From contig NZ_KB235960.1 of the NCBI RefSeq assembly GCF_000332355.1, forward strand, positions 4,295-68,294: 64,000 nt of DNA, given 5' to 3'. Shown here one piece after another: positions 44,697-54,415 of this stretch. The position numbers and the translations under genes were made by a program. The notes under the pieces are model-generated. The model was not told where the DNA came from and did no database searches. It saw only the letters and a program-made list of their open reading frames with translations. Position 1 is the stretch's first letter. Every line of letters starts with the position of its first letter. The stretch comes from Baaleninema simplex PCC 7105. Lineage in GTDB: Bacteria > Cyanobacteriota > Cyanobacteriia > Cyanobacteriales > Geitlerinemataceae.

Positions 44697-44820
44697 TGAG
44701 TAAAATAGATATCTTATAGAACTTTTTGTTAGTAAAAATATTAATCGATCGGTTCAATAGATAAAAAAACAAAAAAGATATATAATAGAAAAGAAAAGCC
44801 ATAACGATCGAGAAGCAATC

Positions 44821-44976
44821 TTGAAAGAGATTCGCGACTTAAAACAAGAAGTCGAACAGTTCAACCAAAAATTCGAGAATTACCAAAAGGCCATTCAAGG
44901 GGTGGTTCAGTTAGCCTTCAGCCTCATCGCGGCGGCCACCGTCACCGTTATCGTGTCGAGCGTCATCGCCAAGTGA
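44821..44976 (+). CDS. Small coiled-coil plus membrane-helix protein (51 residues)
   Basis: A short frame starting at TTG 44821, preceded by a GAGAAG ribosome site. The first half is a charged amphipathic helix with heptad-like hydrophobics (IRDLKQEVEQFNQKFENYQ), the second half a single hydrophobic helix (VVQLAFSLIAAATVTVIVSSVIA) ending in K-stop. This layout is strongly non-random and resembles small cyanobacterial membrane proteins. I do not recognise a family. No earlier ATG is in frame. Confidence 0.6.
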   Translation: MKEIRDLKQEVEQFNQKFENYQKAIQGVVQLAFSLIAAATVTVIVSSVIAK

Positions 44977-45055
44977 CGCACCCCAATATCCCCCCAATTC
45001 CCGCTTGAGATTTATACTGATTCGTAAGCAACAGTACTCATCTCATATCGATCTC

Positions 45056-45502
45056 ATGGCAGAAGACGCAAACCAAGAGAAGAAGAAGCCAGCCGCCGCC
45101 AAAGGCGGGAAAGCCAAAAAAGAGAAACCCCCCGCCGTCGAAGACAAACCCTTCGCCGACTTCATGCACCAGGATTACCTGCCTGCCTTGAAAGCGGAAC
45201 TGGAAAACCAGGGAATCGACGATCTCGAACTCAAATTTGAAAAACATCGAGTTCGTCCCATCAGCCCTTCCGACGAGTGCTGGCAAGTCATCGGCACCTG
45301 GCAAGGGGGCAAACGCCGTTTTGTCGTCTACTTCCCCAAAGCCGACATCAAAGGACCTCGTGCCTTCTCCTGTTCGGCGGACGGCACCCAACCGAGTACG
45401 ATCGAACCCTTCCTGATGGACGAACGCAGAATCAACTTACAACTGCTGGTTTTCGGCGTCGTACAACGGTTGAACGCCCAGAAGTGGCTGGCCCGAAACT
45501 AG
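45056..45502 (+). CDS. DUF2996 family protein
   Basis: A 148-residue cyanobacterial/plastid-lineage protein. A Lys/Ala-rich N-terminus (KKKPAAAKGGKAKKEKPP) precedes the conserved domain with DKPFADFMHQDYLPALKAELE, WQVIGTWQGGKRRFVVYFPKADI, GPRAFSCSADG and RINLQLLVFGVVQRLNAQKWLARN. The function is not known. ATG 45056 begins the conserved N-terminus. Confidence 0.9.
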   Translation: MAEDANQEKKKPAAAKGGKAKKEKPPAVEDKPFADFMHQDYLPALKAELENQGIDDLELKFEKHRVRPISPSDECWQVIGTWQGGKRRFVVYFPKADIKGPRAFSCSADGTQPSTIEPFLMDERRINLQLLVFGVVQRLNAQKWLARN

Positions 45503-45660
45503 ATTCAGTCACCAGCCTTTTACAGTGAACAGTGAACAGTGAACAGTGGAGACAGTTGACAGTTTATTCCTTGTCCCCTTGTCTCCCCTGCTCCCCCTCT
45601 CCCCCTCTCCCCCTCTCCCCCTCTTCCCCTCTTCACTTACAATAAACCCTGTGGTTTTGT
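45503..45660. repeat. AGTGAACAGTGAACAGTG and C/T-rich spacer repeat
   Basis: Holds GTGAACAGTGAACAGTGAACAGTG, GACAGTTGACAGTTTATTCCTTGTCCCC and runs of CTCCCCCT. Same family as at 4672-4760 and 15421-15498. It separates DUF2996 from purL. Confidence 0.7.
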
Positions 45661-45672
45661 CCCAGGACGAGA

Positions 45673-48027
45673 ATGTCAACGCTTTCCGAATCTCCTTTTT
45701 CCCCGGCAGAACTCTCTGCTGAAGGTATCAAACCCGAAGAATACGAGGAAATCGTCAAGCGGTTAGGCCGCCATCCCAACAAAGCCGAATTGGGAATGTT
45801 CGGCGTGATGTGGTCGGAACACTGCTGTTATAAGAATTCCCGACCTCTCCTCAAACAGTTTCCCACCACCGGCGATCGCATCCTCGTCGGACCTGGGGAA
45901 AATGCCGGAGTGGTCGATTTTGGGGACGGATTGCAACTGGCGTTTAAAATCGAATCCCACAACCACCCCTCGGCTGTCGAACCGTTTCAAGGGGCAGCCA
46001 CGGGCGTAGGCGGGATTTTACGGGATATTTTCACGATGGGGGCGCGTCCCGTGGCGGTGTTGAACTCCCTGCGCTTCGGTTCCCTGGATAACCCCCGCAC
46101 GCGACGCATTTTCGCGGGTGTCGTTGAAGGTATCTCTCATTACGGGAATTCCTTCGGCGTTCCCACTGTCGGCGGTGAAGTCTATTTCGATAAGGCTTAC
46201 ACGGGAAATCCCCTCGTTAACGCGATGGCGATCGGGATTATGGAAACTGAGGCGATCGTCAAATCTGGGGCGTCGGGTATCGGAAATCCGGTGCTGTACG
46301 TGGGATCGACCACCGGACGAGATGGTATGGGCGGCGCGAGTTTTGCCAGTGCCGAACTCAGCGACGATTCGATCGACGATCGCCCTGCGGTACAAGTGGG
46401 CGACCCGTTTTTAGAAAAAGCGCTCGTCGAAGCCTGTCTCGAAGCCTTCAAAACCGGCGCAGTGGTGGCCGCCCAGGATATGGGGGCGGCAGGTATCACC
46501 TGTTCGACTTCAGAAATGGCCGCCAACGGCGGCGTCGGGATCGATTTAGACCTCGATAAAATCCCGGTGCGCGAAACGGGGATGGTGCCTTACGAATATC
46601 TGCTCTCAGAATCCCAGGAACGGATGCTGTTCGTGGCGCAGAAGGGACGCGAACAGGAACTCATCGACATTTTCAAAAAATGGGAACTGCACGCCGTCGT
46701 CGCCGGAGAAGTCATCGAAGAGCCGATCGTCCGCATTCGCTACCAAGGGGCGATCGCCGCTGAAATCCCCGCCACTGCCCTGGCAGACAACACCCCCATT
46801 TACGAACGGGAAATCCTCTCCGAACCGCCGGAATACGCCCAAATCGCTTGGCATTGGACGGTCGATCGCCTGCCCTATTGCCAGGAAAAAGGCATCGACA
46901 TCGGCGGCGAACTCAAAACCTGGAACGACGTGCTGTTACAACTTCTCGATACCCCGAGTATCGCCTCGAAACAGTGGGTGTATCGGCAATACGACCACCA
47001 GGTACAAAACAACACAGTCATCGTTCCCGGTGGGGCAGATGCGGCGGTGGTGCGGTTGCGCCCCCAAGAACCCCAGGCGGGAAGCGACAACGCGAACAAA
47101 ACTTGGAATCGCGGCGTTGCGGCAACGGTCGATTGTAACTCTCGGTACGTCTATCTCGACCCCTATGAAGGCGCGAAATACGTCGTGGCTGAAGCTGCCC
47201 GCAACCTCAGTTGTGTCGGTGCCGAACCCATCGCCGTGACGGACAACCTCAATTTCGGCAGTCCCGAGAAACCGATTGGATATTGGCAACTGGCTTCGGC
47301 GTGTAAAGGGTTAGCCGAAGCCTGCGAAAGCTTCGGAACGCCGGTGACGGGAGGTAACGTTTCTCTGTATAACGAAACCTTGGACGCCGACGGCAACCCG
47401 ACGCCGATTTACCCGACGCCTGTTGTGGGAATGGTGGGGTTAATTGAGGATGTAACCCGAGTTTGCGGTCAGGGTTGGCGCAATGAAGGGGATTCGATTT
47501 ATGTGTTGGGGCTGAAAACCGACTGCGATCGCTCTGAGTTGGCTGTCCCCACCCTCGCTGCGTCGGAATATCTGGCTGTGGTTCACGAGACGGTTGCTGG
47601 AAAACCCCCTCGCTTGGACGAAGAGTTGGAACGAGTGATTCAAGCCACCTGTCGCTACGGTATCCGTCAGGGTTGGCTGAATTCCGCCCACGATTGCGCT
47701 GAAGGCGGTTTGGCGGTGGCGGTAGCGGAATCCTGCTTGGCGGGCAAACTCGGGGCGAAGCTGTCGCTTCCGGTTCCGACGGCGTATCGTTGGGACGAGG
47801 TGCTGTTTGGGGAAGGCGGGGCGCGTATTGTCGTCTCGGTGTCGCCGGAAAATGTGGAGACTTGGGAAACGTATTTGGCGGAAACCCTGGGTGACTACTG
47901 GCAAAAACTCGGAACGGTGTCTGGAAACGCTTTGGAAGTGGTATCTGGGGAATCGACGGTGTTGGATGTCACGTTAGCGGCGATGGCGGAACGCTACGAG
48001 GGCGCGATCGAACGTCGTTTGGGTTAG
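45673..48027 (+). CDS. purL: Phosphoribosylformylglycinamidine synthase subunit PurL
   Basis: A 784-residue small-type PurL, the ATP-dependent synthase of the purine pathway that, with PurQ and PurS, converts FGAR to FGAM. Motifs: [21 protein letters not shown] near the start, the [25 protein letters not shown] nucleotide site, [28 protein letters not shown] and a second half beginning [10 protein letters not shown] with [14 protein letters not shown] and [14 protein letters not shown]. All catalytic segments are present and the length is normal. PurQ and PurS are not adjacent. ATG 45673 fits the family start. Confidence 0.97.
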   Translation: MSTLSESPFSPAELSAEGIKPEEYEEIVKRLGRHPNKAELGMFGVMWSEHCCYKNSRPLLKQFPTTGDRILVGPGENAGVVDFGDGLQLAFKIESHNHPSAVEPFQGAATGVGGILRDIFTMGARPVAVLNSLRFGSLDNPRTRRIFAGVVEGISHYGNSFGVPTVGGEVYFDKAYTGNPLVNAMAIGIMETEAIVKSGASGIGNPVLYVGSTTGRDGMGGASFASAELSDDSIDDRPAVQVGDPFLEKALVEACLEAFKTGAVVAAQDMGAAGITCSTSEMAANGGVGIDLDLDKIPVRETGMVPYEYLLSESQERMLFVAQKGREQELIDIFKKWELHAVVAGEVIEEPIVRIRYQGAIAAEIPATALADNTPIYEREILSEPPEYAQIAWHWTVDRLPYCQEKGIDIGGELKTWNDVLLQLLDTPSIASKQWVYRQYDHQVQNNTVIVPGGADAAVVRLRPQEPQAGSDNANKTWNRGVAATVDCNSRYVYLDPYEGAKYVVAEAARNLSCVGAEPIAVTDNLNFGSPEKPIGYWQLASACKGLAEACESFGTPVTGGNVSLYNETLDADGNPTPIYPTPVVGMVGLIEDVTRVCGQGWRNEGDSIYVLGLKTDCDRSELAVPTLAASEYLAVVHETVAGKPPRLDEELERVIQATCRYGIRQGWLNSAHDCAEGGLAVAVAESCLAGKLGAKLSLPVPTAYRWDEVLFGEGGARIVVSVSPENVETWETYLAETLGDYWQKLGTVSGNALEVVSGESTVLDVTLAAMAERYEGAIERRLG

Positions 48028-48061
48028 TCGTTCACCACACCAGACACAGAGAACACAGAGC

Positions 48062-48289
48062 CGCCTGTAGGGTGCGTGACTTGAAAAATCGGGTGTCGAA
48101 CCTGAGACCGATCGCCCGTCACGCACCGACAATGTGCGCCGCCTGTAGGGTGCGTGACTTTGAAAAATCGGGTGTCGAACCTGAGACCGATCGCCCGTCA
48201 CGCACCGACAATGTGCGCCGCCTGTAGGGTGCGTGACTTGAAAAATCGGGTGTCGAACCTGAGACCGATCGCCCGTCACGCACCGCCCG
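48062..48289. repeat. Three tandem copies of a 78-bp hairpin repeat
   Basis: Units at about 48062-48139, 48140-48218 and 48219-48289 each run TAGGGTGCGTGACTTGAAAAATCGGG ... GATCGCCCGTCACGCACC, ending in CGACAATGTGCGC before the next copy. The ends GGTGCGTGAC and GTCACGCACC are complementary. Copy 2 has one extra T. The array reaches the 3' end of the thioredoxin-NHL gene. Confidence 0.9.
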
Positions 48290-49712
48290 ATAGATTATCG
48301 GGCAAACAGAGATTCGGCGCACAGAGTCCCGAAATTGCCAGTGTAGCCAGTTCTCCGGTGTCGATATCCAATACTCGAATCGCGTGGTGGTTGGTATCGG
48401 CGATGTAGAGACGGGTTCCCAGGAGACTCAACCCCGAGGGTTCCTCGAGTCCTTCTACGAGGAGGGTTTCGCAACGTCCTTCGGGGAGTCGAACTCGTTT
48501 GATTTTGTGGTTGTAGGTGTCGGCGAGGTAGAGAGTTTCTCGTCCGTAGGCGATGCCGAGGCAATGTTGCAAGCGCACCGCTTCGCCGATGCCGTCTCTG
48601 TCGCCGAAGTCGAAGAGTCCGCCGCTACCGCAGAGGGTTCGCACTTCGGCATCTGCGTCTAGTCCTACGCTGCGAACGGAACTGATTTCGCTGTCTGCCA
48701 CGTACAGAATATCGCCGTCGGTAGCCAGTCCGCTGGGTTGGGCGAAGGCAGCATCGTCTAAGCTGCCGTCAAAACAGCCTTCTGCCCCAGTTCCGGCGTA
48801 GAGTCCGAGGGTATTGTCGTCGAGATCGATCGCCCAAATTTGATGGGAACCCGCCATCGCGATGAAGAGGATATCGCTGAGAAATTCAACGTCCCAAGGC
48901 GAGTTGAGTTCTCGGGAAACGGTGGAGACGCAACGACGGCGAAAGTCGAGACAGCGTATGGCGTGGTTGGCGGTGTCGGCGAGGTAAAGGCAGGATTTGG
49001 CGCGATCGAACGCTAAGCCTTGGGGACGGTTAAATTGCGCGTTGGCAAACTCGCCGTCTGCGAAGCCAGGGGTTCCGGAACCGACGGTTTCGAGGAGTTC
49101 TCCCTCGGCGGTGACGACGACGAGGCGGTGATGTCCGGTGTCGGCGATGTAAATCGCGTCTGGGGTGGCGAGGACTTTACTGGGAAACGCCAGGGGTTGG
49201 CGGTGGGGGCGACTCTGTTTGTCTAACTGTAGCGGAACTGGATTTTCGGGGGAAGCAGCGGTGTCGAGAAGGGATGCGATCGCCCCGTCGAGTTCGTCGC
49301 GATGTCCTTCTCCGAGGGCGCGTCCGACATCGTAGCCTCGGGAATCGACCAGAACGCAAGTCGGCCAGGCGCGAACGGCGTATTGTTCCCACACCGACAA
49401 GTCTGCATCGAGAACCACGGGATGGGTTATATCGTAACGTCGCACGGCTTGACGCAGGCTAGTTTCGGTTTTTTCGGTGGCGAATTTGGGGGAGTGAACG
49501 CTGATGATGACGAGGCGATCGCCGTATTTGGTTTCGAGATAAGCTAAATCCGGCAAAACCTGGAGACAGTTGATACAACCGTGCGTCCAGAAGTGCAGCA
49601 ACACCACGCCCCCCCGCAGTTGCGATAGTGTCAACGGGCGATCGACGTTCAGCCAAAGGGCGTTTTGGGGCAGTTCTGGAGCGCGAACGCGAGGCGTTTT
49701 CAGGGGGGTCAT
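48276..49712 (-). CDS. Thioredoxin-like and NHL-repeat protein (NHLRC2-like)
   Basis: A 478-residue protein: a thioredoxin-fold domain (about residues 10-165) with a CINC active-site pair in FWTHGCINCLQVLPDLAYLE and cis-Pro in RAWPTCVLVDS, followed by six or so NHL beta-propeller repeats (e.g. GFADGEFANAQFNRPQGLAFD, FDGSLDDAAFAQPSGLATDG). This domain pair is known from human NHLRC2 and many bacteria; a redox or scaffold role is likely. No signal peptide is seen, so it is cytosolic. The last residues (NLCLPDNLSGGA) run into the third unit of the 78-bp repeat array, which may have altered the C-terminus. Confidence 0.9.
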   Translation of the reverse strand: MTPLKTPRVRAPELPQNALWLNVDRPLTLSQLRGGVVLLHFWTHGCINCLQVLPDLAYLETKYGDRLVIISVHSPKFATEKTETSLRQAVRRYDITHPVVLDADLSVWEQYAVRAWPTCVLVDSRGYDVGRALGEGHRDELDGAIASLLDTAASPENPVPLQLDKQSRPHRQPLAFPSKVLATPDAIYIADTGHHRLVVVTAEGELLETVGSGTPGFADGEFANAQFNRPQGLAFDRAKSCLYLADTANHAIRCLDFRRRCVSTVSRELNSPWDVEFLSDILFIAMAGSHQIWAIDLDDNTLGLYAGTGAEGCFDGSLDDAAFAQPSGLATDGDILYVADSEISSVRSVGLDADAEVRTLCGSGGLFDFGDRDGIGEAVRLQHCLGIAYGRETLYLADTYNHKIKRVRLPEGRCETLLVEGLEEPSGLSLLGTRLYIADTNHHAIRVLDIDTGELATLAISGLCAPNLCLPDNLSGGA

Positions 49713-49874
49713 AGCAAAAGTACCGAGAAGATCGAGGGAACCCGGAAGAGACTGTCAGCTCCGAAGTGTTTTCACTCCTCGCTGTAAAGGCTAACCCTTA
49801 AAGATTCTAGCTCGGGTCGCACCCCGAAACCCAGCACTCGCGGCTCTTTCTTCGACAAACGACGGTCGTTCGAC

Positions 49875-51188
49875 CTATGCTGAGGCTCGAAAAAAACGAA
49901 CTCGCAAGCCGTCTTTGGGATGTCGCGTCGGAACCGCAACGGCTTCTAAGCTTTGGTCGGGCAAAATCTCCCAATCGTACTCTCGCAACAACTGCGATGC
50001 GACGATTTTCATTTCCAACTTCGCAAAGGCCATCCCCAAACACACCCGAGGTCCGCCGCCAAACCCGATGAGACTGTACGGTTGCGGGCGTTCTACAAAG
50101 CGATCGGGGTCGAAGCGTTCGGGATCGGGGTAAATATCGGGTAGGCGATGGGTGGCGATAATCGAGTAAAGTGCCAACCACCCCTCGGGAACGCGATACT
50201 CACCAAATTCAAAGGGTTTGACGACGCGGCGAAATCCACCGCTGACGGGAGGGTGCAACCGTTCGACCTCCATTAACAGGCGATCGAGATAGGGCATTTG
50301 CGACAGTTGGCTTAACTCTAACGGCCCCCGTTCAGCCAGTTCCCGCTGTTCCGATCGCGCCCGCTGCCACAGTTGCGGGTGGCGTCCCAACTCCAAACAC
50401 AGCCAGGTGAGCATCGAGGTCGTCGTTTCGTGACCGGCAAACAACAACAACATGGCTTGGGCGGTCAGTTCTTCTTGGCTGAGGGCGTTTCCCGCTTCGT
50501 CGCGGGCTTGTACCAACAAACTTAACGCATCTCGCGTCGGCTGTTGCTGCCGTTGTTCGACGACTCGATCGAGATGTTGCAGCAAGCGATCGCGCGCGGC
50601 TAACGCGCGTCCGAAGCGGGTTCCGGGAATGGAAAGCGGTAATAACGCAAACAAACCGTTCGTCAGTTCGGTAAACCAACGACTCAGCTGCGCCACTTCT
50701 TCCCCGGAATCGGCCCCGACGAGCAGTTGCGAGGCGATGTCGAAGGTGAGTTGTTTCATTTCTTCGAGCCAGACGAACTCGCCGAGGCGCAGCCAGCGAT
50801 CGCAGTACCGCCGCGACACGGACACCATCGTCTCGAAATACTGCGCCAACGCTGCCCCGTGAAAGGCTGGCATCATCAGTTTGCGGTTGTGTCGGTGTTC
50901 CTCGCCATCTTGTAAAAACAGCGATTCTCCGAGCAAAATACGAAACGATTCCGGCCAGCCGCCACGCCAGGAAAAACAGTCCATCTGGCTCGATAATAGA
51001 GCTTCGACTGCCTCGGGGCCGATGAGAAACACCGTCGGCTCTCCGAGAAGGCGAGTTTTAAAAATCGGGCCGTAACGGTGATATTGTTTGATGGCGAAGT
51101 CTCGATCGAATAAAAAGGCGAACGTTTGCCCGACGACGGGCAAGCCGAACTGTCCGGGGGGAAGTCGATCGACTGAGATAGAGTGCAT
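49875..51188 (-). CDS. Cytochrome P450 (CYP120-like)
   Basis: A 437-residue P450. Seen in order: PPGQFGLPVVGQTFAFL at the start, the I-helix LLLFAGHETTTSMLTW (acid/threonine pair for O2 activation), the ExxR in EVERLHPP, PERF region PERFDPDRF and the haem loop FGGGPRVCLGMAFAKLEMK with the proximal Cys. It resembles cyanobacterial CYP120A1, which hydroxylates retinoids. Substrate here is unknown. No membrane anchor is seen. It is followed by spacer repeats. Confidence 0.93.
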   Translation of the reverse strand: MHSISVDRLPPGQFGLPVVGQTFAFLFDRDFAIKQYHRYGPIFKTRLLGEPTVFLIGPEAVEALLSSQMDCFSWRGGWPESFRILLGESLFLQDGEEHRHNRKLMMPAFHGAALAQYFETMVSVSRRYCDRWLRLGEFVWLEEMKQLTFDIASQLLVGADSGEEVAQLSRWFTELTNGLFALLPLSIPGTRFGRALAARDRLLQHLDRVVEQRQQQPTRDALSLLVQARDEAGNALSQEELTAQAMLLLFAGHETTTSMLTWLCLELGRHPQLWQRARSEQRELAERGPLELSQLSQMPYLDRLLMEVERLHPPVSGGFRRVVKPFEFGEYRVPEGWLALYSIIATHRLPDIYPDPERFDPDRFVERPQPYSLIGFGGGPRVCLGMAFAKLEMKIVASQLLREYDWEILPDQSLEAVAVPTRHPKDGLRVRFFRASA

Positions 51189-51356
51189 CTTTTACAGTGA
51201 ACAGTCAACAGTGAGCAGCCAACAGTGAAGACAGTGTTCAGTTAACCTTGTCTTCGTTGTCACGACAGATCAGGGTGCGTCTTTTACAGCGAGCAGTCAA
51301 CAGTGAGCAGCCAACAGTGAAGACAGTGTTCAGTTAACCTTGTCTTCGTTGTCACG
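51189..51356. repeat. Direct duplication of a 76-bp spacer repeat
   Basis: Copies at 51189-51264 and 51281-51356 share CTTTTACAG[TC]GA[AG]CAGTCAACAG ... CTTGTCTTCGTTGTCACG with almost no differences, separated by ACAGATCAGGGTGCGT. Likely a recent duplication. Confidence 0.85.
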
Positions 51357-51435
51357 CTTTTGCGATCGCTCTCGGTGATTTTACGGTGTATCGCGCTTAG
51401 AATAATCGGCAGCAGCATCTATCCGACGCCCTTCG

Positions 51436-52371
51436 ATGGCAACTACTCCACCTCTCTCGCCAACTGAACTGCTCGAACGCGGCGTCCACGCCTGGAACCA
51501 GTGGCGCGAGAACCAACCGAAAAGTTGCCCGATCTTGCAGGGAGAAAATTTAGTTCGGCAACGCCTGCGCGAGATCGACTTTAGTTTTTGTAATTTAATC
51601 GAGACCGATCTGGCTAAGGCCGATCTGTGCTTGGCGAACCTCGAACACGCTTTGCTCGATCGCGCCAACCTCTGCGACGCGATTCTCTACACGACCGATC
51701 TACGCTACGCTTCTCTCAAAGAAGCGAATTTAATTCGAGCCGATCTGACCGAAGCCAGCCTCGTTAAAGCCGATCTCTCCCTGGCCAAACTCCAACAAAG
51801 CAAACTCAATCGCGCCGATTTATCCGACGCCGTTCTCTACACCACGACGTTACGACAAGCGGATCTCTCCGACGTCGAGTTAATTCGCGCCGATTTGCGG
51901 GAAGTGGACTTAACGATGGCAGCTTTGGGAGAAGCCGATCTGCGCGACGCGAACTTGAGTTTTGCAGTCTGTTCTCTGGCGAAATTTGTCGGGGCGACGT
52001 TGTGTCACGCGAATTTATACCGGGCGAATTTGAGTTTAGCTAACCTCTGCGTCGCCAATTTAATGGGGGCGAACCTCACCAAAGCCAGTTTTATCGGCGC
52101 GAACCTCATTGGGGCAAATCTGTATTTAGCGAATTTGCGATTTGCCAATCTCGCTCAAGCGGATCTGCGAGAAGCCAGTCTCCGGATTACCAACATGACC
52201 GGGGCGAACCTCGCCGGTGCTAACCTCAGTATGGCCAATTTGACGGAAGCGACGCTGGTACACGCGAACTTGACGGGGGCGAACTTGTCTCGGGCAAATC
52301 TATACCAAGCGAATCTCAGCGGCGCGATTCTCAAAGGTGCCATTATGCCCGATGGAAGTCGGCATCCTTGA
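51436..52371 (+). CDS. Pentapeptide repeat protein
   Basis: A 311-residue protein formed mostly of A(D/N)LxX pentapeptides from about residue 45 (for example AKADLCLANLEHALLDRANL) to the end (ANLYQANLSGAIL). Such repeats fold as a right-handed four-sided beta-helix. The first 40 residues are a leader unlike the repeats (LSPTELLERGVHAWNQWRENQP). It lacks a signal peptide. The function is unknown; cyanobacteria have many. A second, distinct copy is at 57192-58184. Confidence 0.92.
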   Translation: MATTPPLSPTELLERGVHAWNQWRENQPKSCPILQGENLVRQRLREIDFSFCNLIETDLAKADLCLANLEHALLDRANLCDAILYTTDLRYASLKEANLIRADLTEASLVKADLSLAKLQQSKLNRADLSDAVLYTTTLRQADLSDVELIRADLREVDLTMAALGEADLRDANLSFAVCSLAKFVGATLCHANLYRANLSLANLCVANLMGANLTKASFIGANLIGANLYLANLRFANLAQADLREASLRITNMTGANLAGANLSMANLTEATLVHANLTGANLSRANLYQANLSGAILKGAIMPDGSRHP

Positions 52372-52415
52372 TTTGGGGACAAGGGGACAAGGAAGAAACT
52401 GTTACTTGTGGAGTC

Positions 52416-52559
52416 GGTGCGTGACCGGTTGGCCGGTTTCGCGGCATATTTTGAGGGTCTTTAGGTCACGCACCCTCTCAGATGTTGGCGTTGTACATGG
52501 GCGGTGCGTGACGATTTCTCGGTCTCAGGATTTACACCGGATTTTTCAAGTCACGCACC
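52416..52559. repeat. Two GGTGCGTGAC-tipped hairpin repeats
   Basis: Element A at 52416-52474 (GGTGCGTGACC ... GGTCACGCACC) and element B at 52503-52559 (GGTGCGTGAC ... GTCACGCACC). The core of B, read in reverse (TTGAAAAATCCGGTGTAAATCC), matches the core of the 48062-48289 units, so B is the same family inverted. A has another core. Confidence 0.85.
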
Positions 52560-52701
52560 CTACAACTGGTGACTGGCTTCAACAATTCTTAGTCGCCTGT
52601 TAACCCAGACCATTTGTCAAGTGGTTATGATATACGAGAAGAATGTGTAATTTGTTACAGACTTTTGTAAAACGATTAGTCAATAACTGGAGATTCGCTC
52701 G

Positions 52702-52842
52702 ATGAATATGCAAGAAAAAGCTCGGATGTTAACGGCACGTCGTCGCCACACGAAAGCCCATCGCCGTATGACGCTGTTCTGCCGTTCGGCGGCTGAGGTC
52801 GGCGTGTCGGAGATGTCTCGAACGAACGAATCCCTGAAATAG
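52702..52842 (+). CDS. Small Arg/His-rich protein (46 residues)
   Basis: A short frame from ATG 52702 with GGAG just upstream. It is basic: MNMQEKARMLTARRRHTKAH then RRMTLFCRSAAEVGVSEMSRTN. The RRRHTKAHRR cluster could bind nucleic acid or ribosomes. No family is recognised; the good ribosome site and its place beyond AT-rich promoter-like DNA support it modestly. Confidence 0.45.
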   Translation: MNMQEKARMLTARRRHTKAHRRMTLFCRSAAEVGVSEMSRTNESLK

Positions 52843-53128
52843 GGATTGCTGAAAAGTCATTAAAGTTAAAGTGATGAGAGGGAACAGGGAACAGGTAACA
52901 GGGAACAGGAGATCGGAGGGTGGGAAATGTGAGCATATCGATTGCTATTTTCTCTTGAATTTTTGCCCCATACTGACCGAAAACTGGGGACTTTTTTCGG
53001 ATCGATTCCCTTAAAATTCCTTTTTTATAAGGATTTTAGCTTTATTCAGCAGACCCGAAATAGAGGCGCGATCGCCCGACGCGAATCGCCAGCAACGAAC
53101 CCCTAGACGTTCATTCGAGAGCGAAACC
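52843..53128. other. Spacer before the DUF4278 gene
   Basis: 286 bases. A GGGAACAGG(T)AACAGGGAACAGG run (52879-52911) is a variant of the AGTGAACAGT repeats. The AT-rich part near 52980-53050 may hold a promoter. No gene. Confidence 0.4.
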
Positions 53129-53314
53129 ATGAAATTCTGTTATCGCGGAGTTTGGTACGACAGCAACCCTTCCCAGATCGAAACCCAGGAAGGGCCGACG
53201 ATCGGAAAATATCGCGGTGCGACTCTTCGAGGGCGATCGCTCTCAGAAGTGCCGACACTGACAACTTGCATAAAAGGCAAATATCGCGGCGTCGAAGTCA
53301 ACGTAGCGTTTTAA
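53129..53314 (+). CDS. DUF4278 domain protein
   Basis: A 61-residue protein of the short cyanobacterial DUF4278 family: it begins MKFCYRGVWYDSNPSQIE and has two GKYRG motifs (GKYRGATLRGR, GKYRGVEVN), the typical core GKYRGxxxxF. The function is unknown. Its stop lies six bases before the convergent epimerase gene end. Confidence 0.85.
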   Translation: MKFCYRGVWYDSNPSQIETQEGPTIGKYRGATLRGRSLSEVPTLTTCIKGKYRGVEVNVAF

Positions 53315-53320
53315 CGGTCG

Positions 53321-54298
53321 TTAATTCGCTGCCGTTTGGTAAGACTCGACGATTTCTCGCAGGGTTTGTTCGACCGACCGAGGCGTCCACCCGAGAACCC
53401 GTCGCGCCTTACTGCTATCGACTCGCACGCAGCGATCGTAAACATAGTGAACCCGCTCTCGACTCAGGGGCGGGTTCCATTTGGCCAGGCGTCCGATGGG
53501 GTCGAGAACGTTTCCCACCAAACGCACTACGGGTTGAGGCACTTCGCGAGGGGGACGCACGCCGGAAACCCGACTGAGAATCTCGAACATCTCCCGAGTG
53601 GTGAGATCGCCTGCGGAGATAATATAGTGTTCGCCGGGAACGCTTTTCTCGGCAGCCAGAATCATCGCCTCGGCTAAATCGTCTACGTGAACGATCCCCG
53701 TAACGCGATCGCCCCCCGCCCAAACCCCCAGTTTTCCGTTGAGGAAGTTTTGAATCACCGGTCCGAAATGGGGATCGTCGGCGCCAAAAATCCCCGAAGG
53801 CATGACGCTGACAACCGGAAAGCCGTCGTCGGCCGCGCGATCGACTAGTTGTTGGGCTGCGTATTTCGTGCGATCGTAAGCCGAGGAAAAGTCCGCTTGC
53901 GTGCGTTGAAAGGTTTCGTCGACCGTGTTGCCTTCGGTGTCGCCGTAAATACCGATGGTGCTACAATAAACCATTTTAGATACGTTCGAGGCTTTGGCCG
54001 CATTTAAAACCGCCCGCGTTCCCTCGACGTTCGCCCGCTCCATTTTGGCTTCGTCCACGAGTCCCAAGTCTACGAAGGCGGCGGTGTGAAATACCCAATC
54101 GACCCCCGCCATTCCTGCTTTTAACACCTCTTCGTCGGTCACGTCGCCGTAAATGAGGTTGACTTGGCAATCTTTCAAGCGAAACAGGTTCGGCGATGTA
54201 GGACGGGCTAAACCCGTGACGGTATGTCCGCGATCGCGTAACGCTTTGACGAGGTGCGATCCGGTAAAGCCGGTTGCCCCGGTGACGAATGCTTTCAT
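53321..54298 (-). CDS. NAD-dependent epimerase/dehydratase (extended SDR)
   Basis: A 325-residue extended short-chain dehydrogenase. The cofactor motif is MKAFVTGATGFTGSHLVKAL (G-x-x-G-x-x-G), with YCSTIGIYGD and the YDRTKYAAQQLV catalytic Tyr-x-x-x-Lys. The C-terminal SRERVHYVYDRCVRVDSSKARRVLGWTPR is seen in dihydroflavonol-reductase-like and hopanoid-associated sugar epimerase (HpnA-like) proteins. The substrate is not clear. ATG 54298 is preferred to 54376, as it begins the Rossmann motif. Confidence 0.92.
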   Translation of the reverse strand: MKAFVTGATGFTGSHLVKALRDRGHTVTGLARPTSPNLFRLKDCQVNLIYGDVTDEEVLKAGMAGVDWVFHTAAFVDLGLVDEAKMERANVEGTRAVLNAAKASNVSKMVYCSTIGIYGDTEGNTVDETFQRTQADFSSAYDRTKYAAQQLVDRAADDGFPVVSVMPSGIFGADDPHFGPVIQNFLNGKLGVWAGGDRVTGIVHVDDLAEAMILAAEKSVPGEHYIISAGDLTTREMFEILSRVSGVRPPREVPQPVVRLVGNVLDPIGRLAKWNPPLSRERVHYVYDRCVRVDSSKARRVLGWTPRSVEQTLREIVESYQTAAN

Positions 54299-54415
54299 GG
54301 TTACTGTTCTGTGATGGTTTTTGTTCGTTCGCGGAAGCGGTGCGTAGCACGTTCGATCTCCTCGGTTCACCATCATCGCATTTTGTCGGAGTGCCGATCG
54401 CCCGGCGATCGCCGG

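Noticed and set aside
48062-48289. Three repeats considered as a CRISPR or as a small repeat protein
   Set aside because: No unique spacers; the translated frame (RDGRSVSGSTPDF) only follows the DNA repeat; hairpin tips mark a repeat element.
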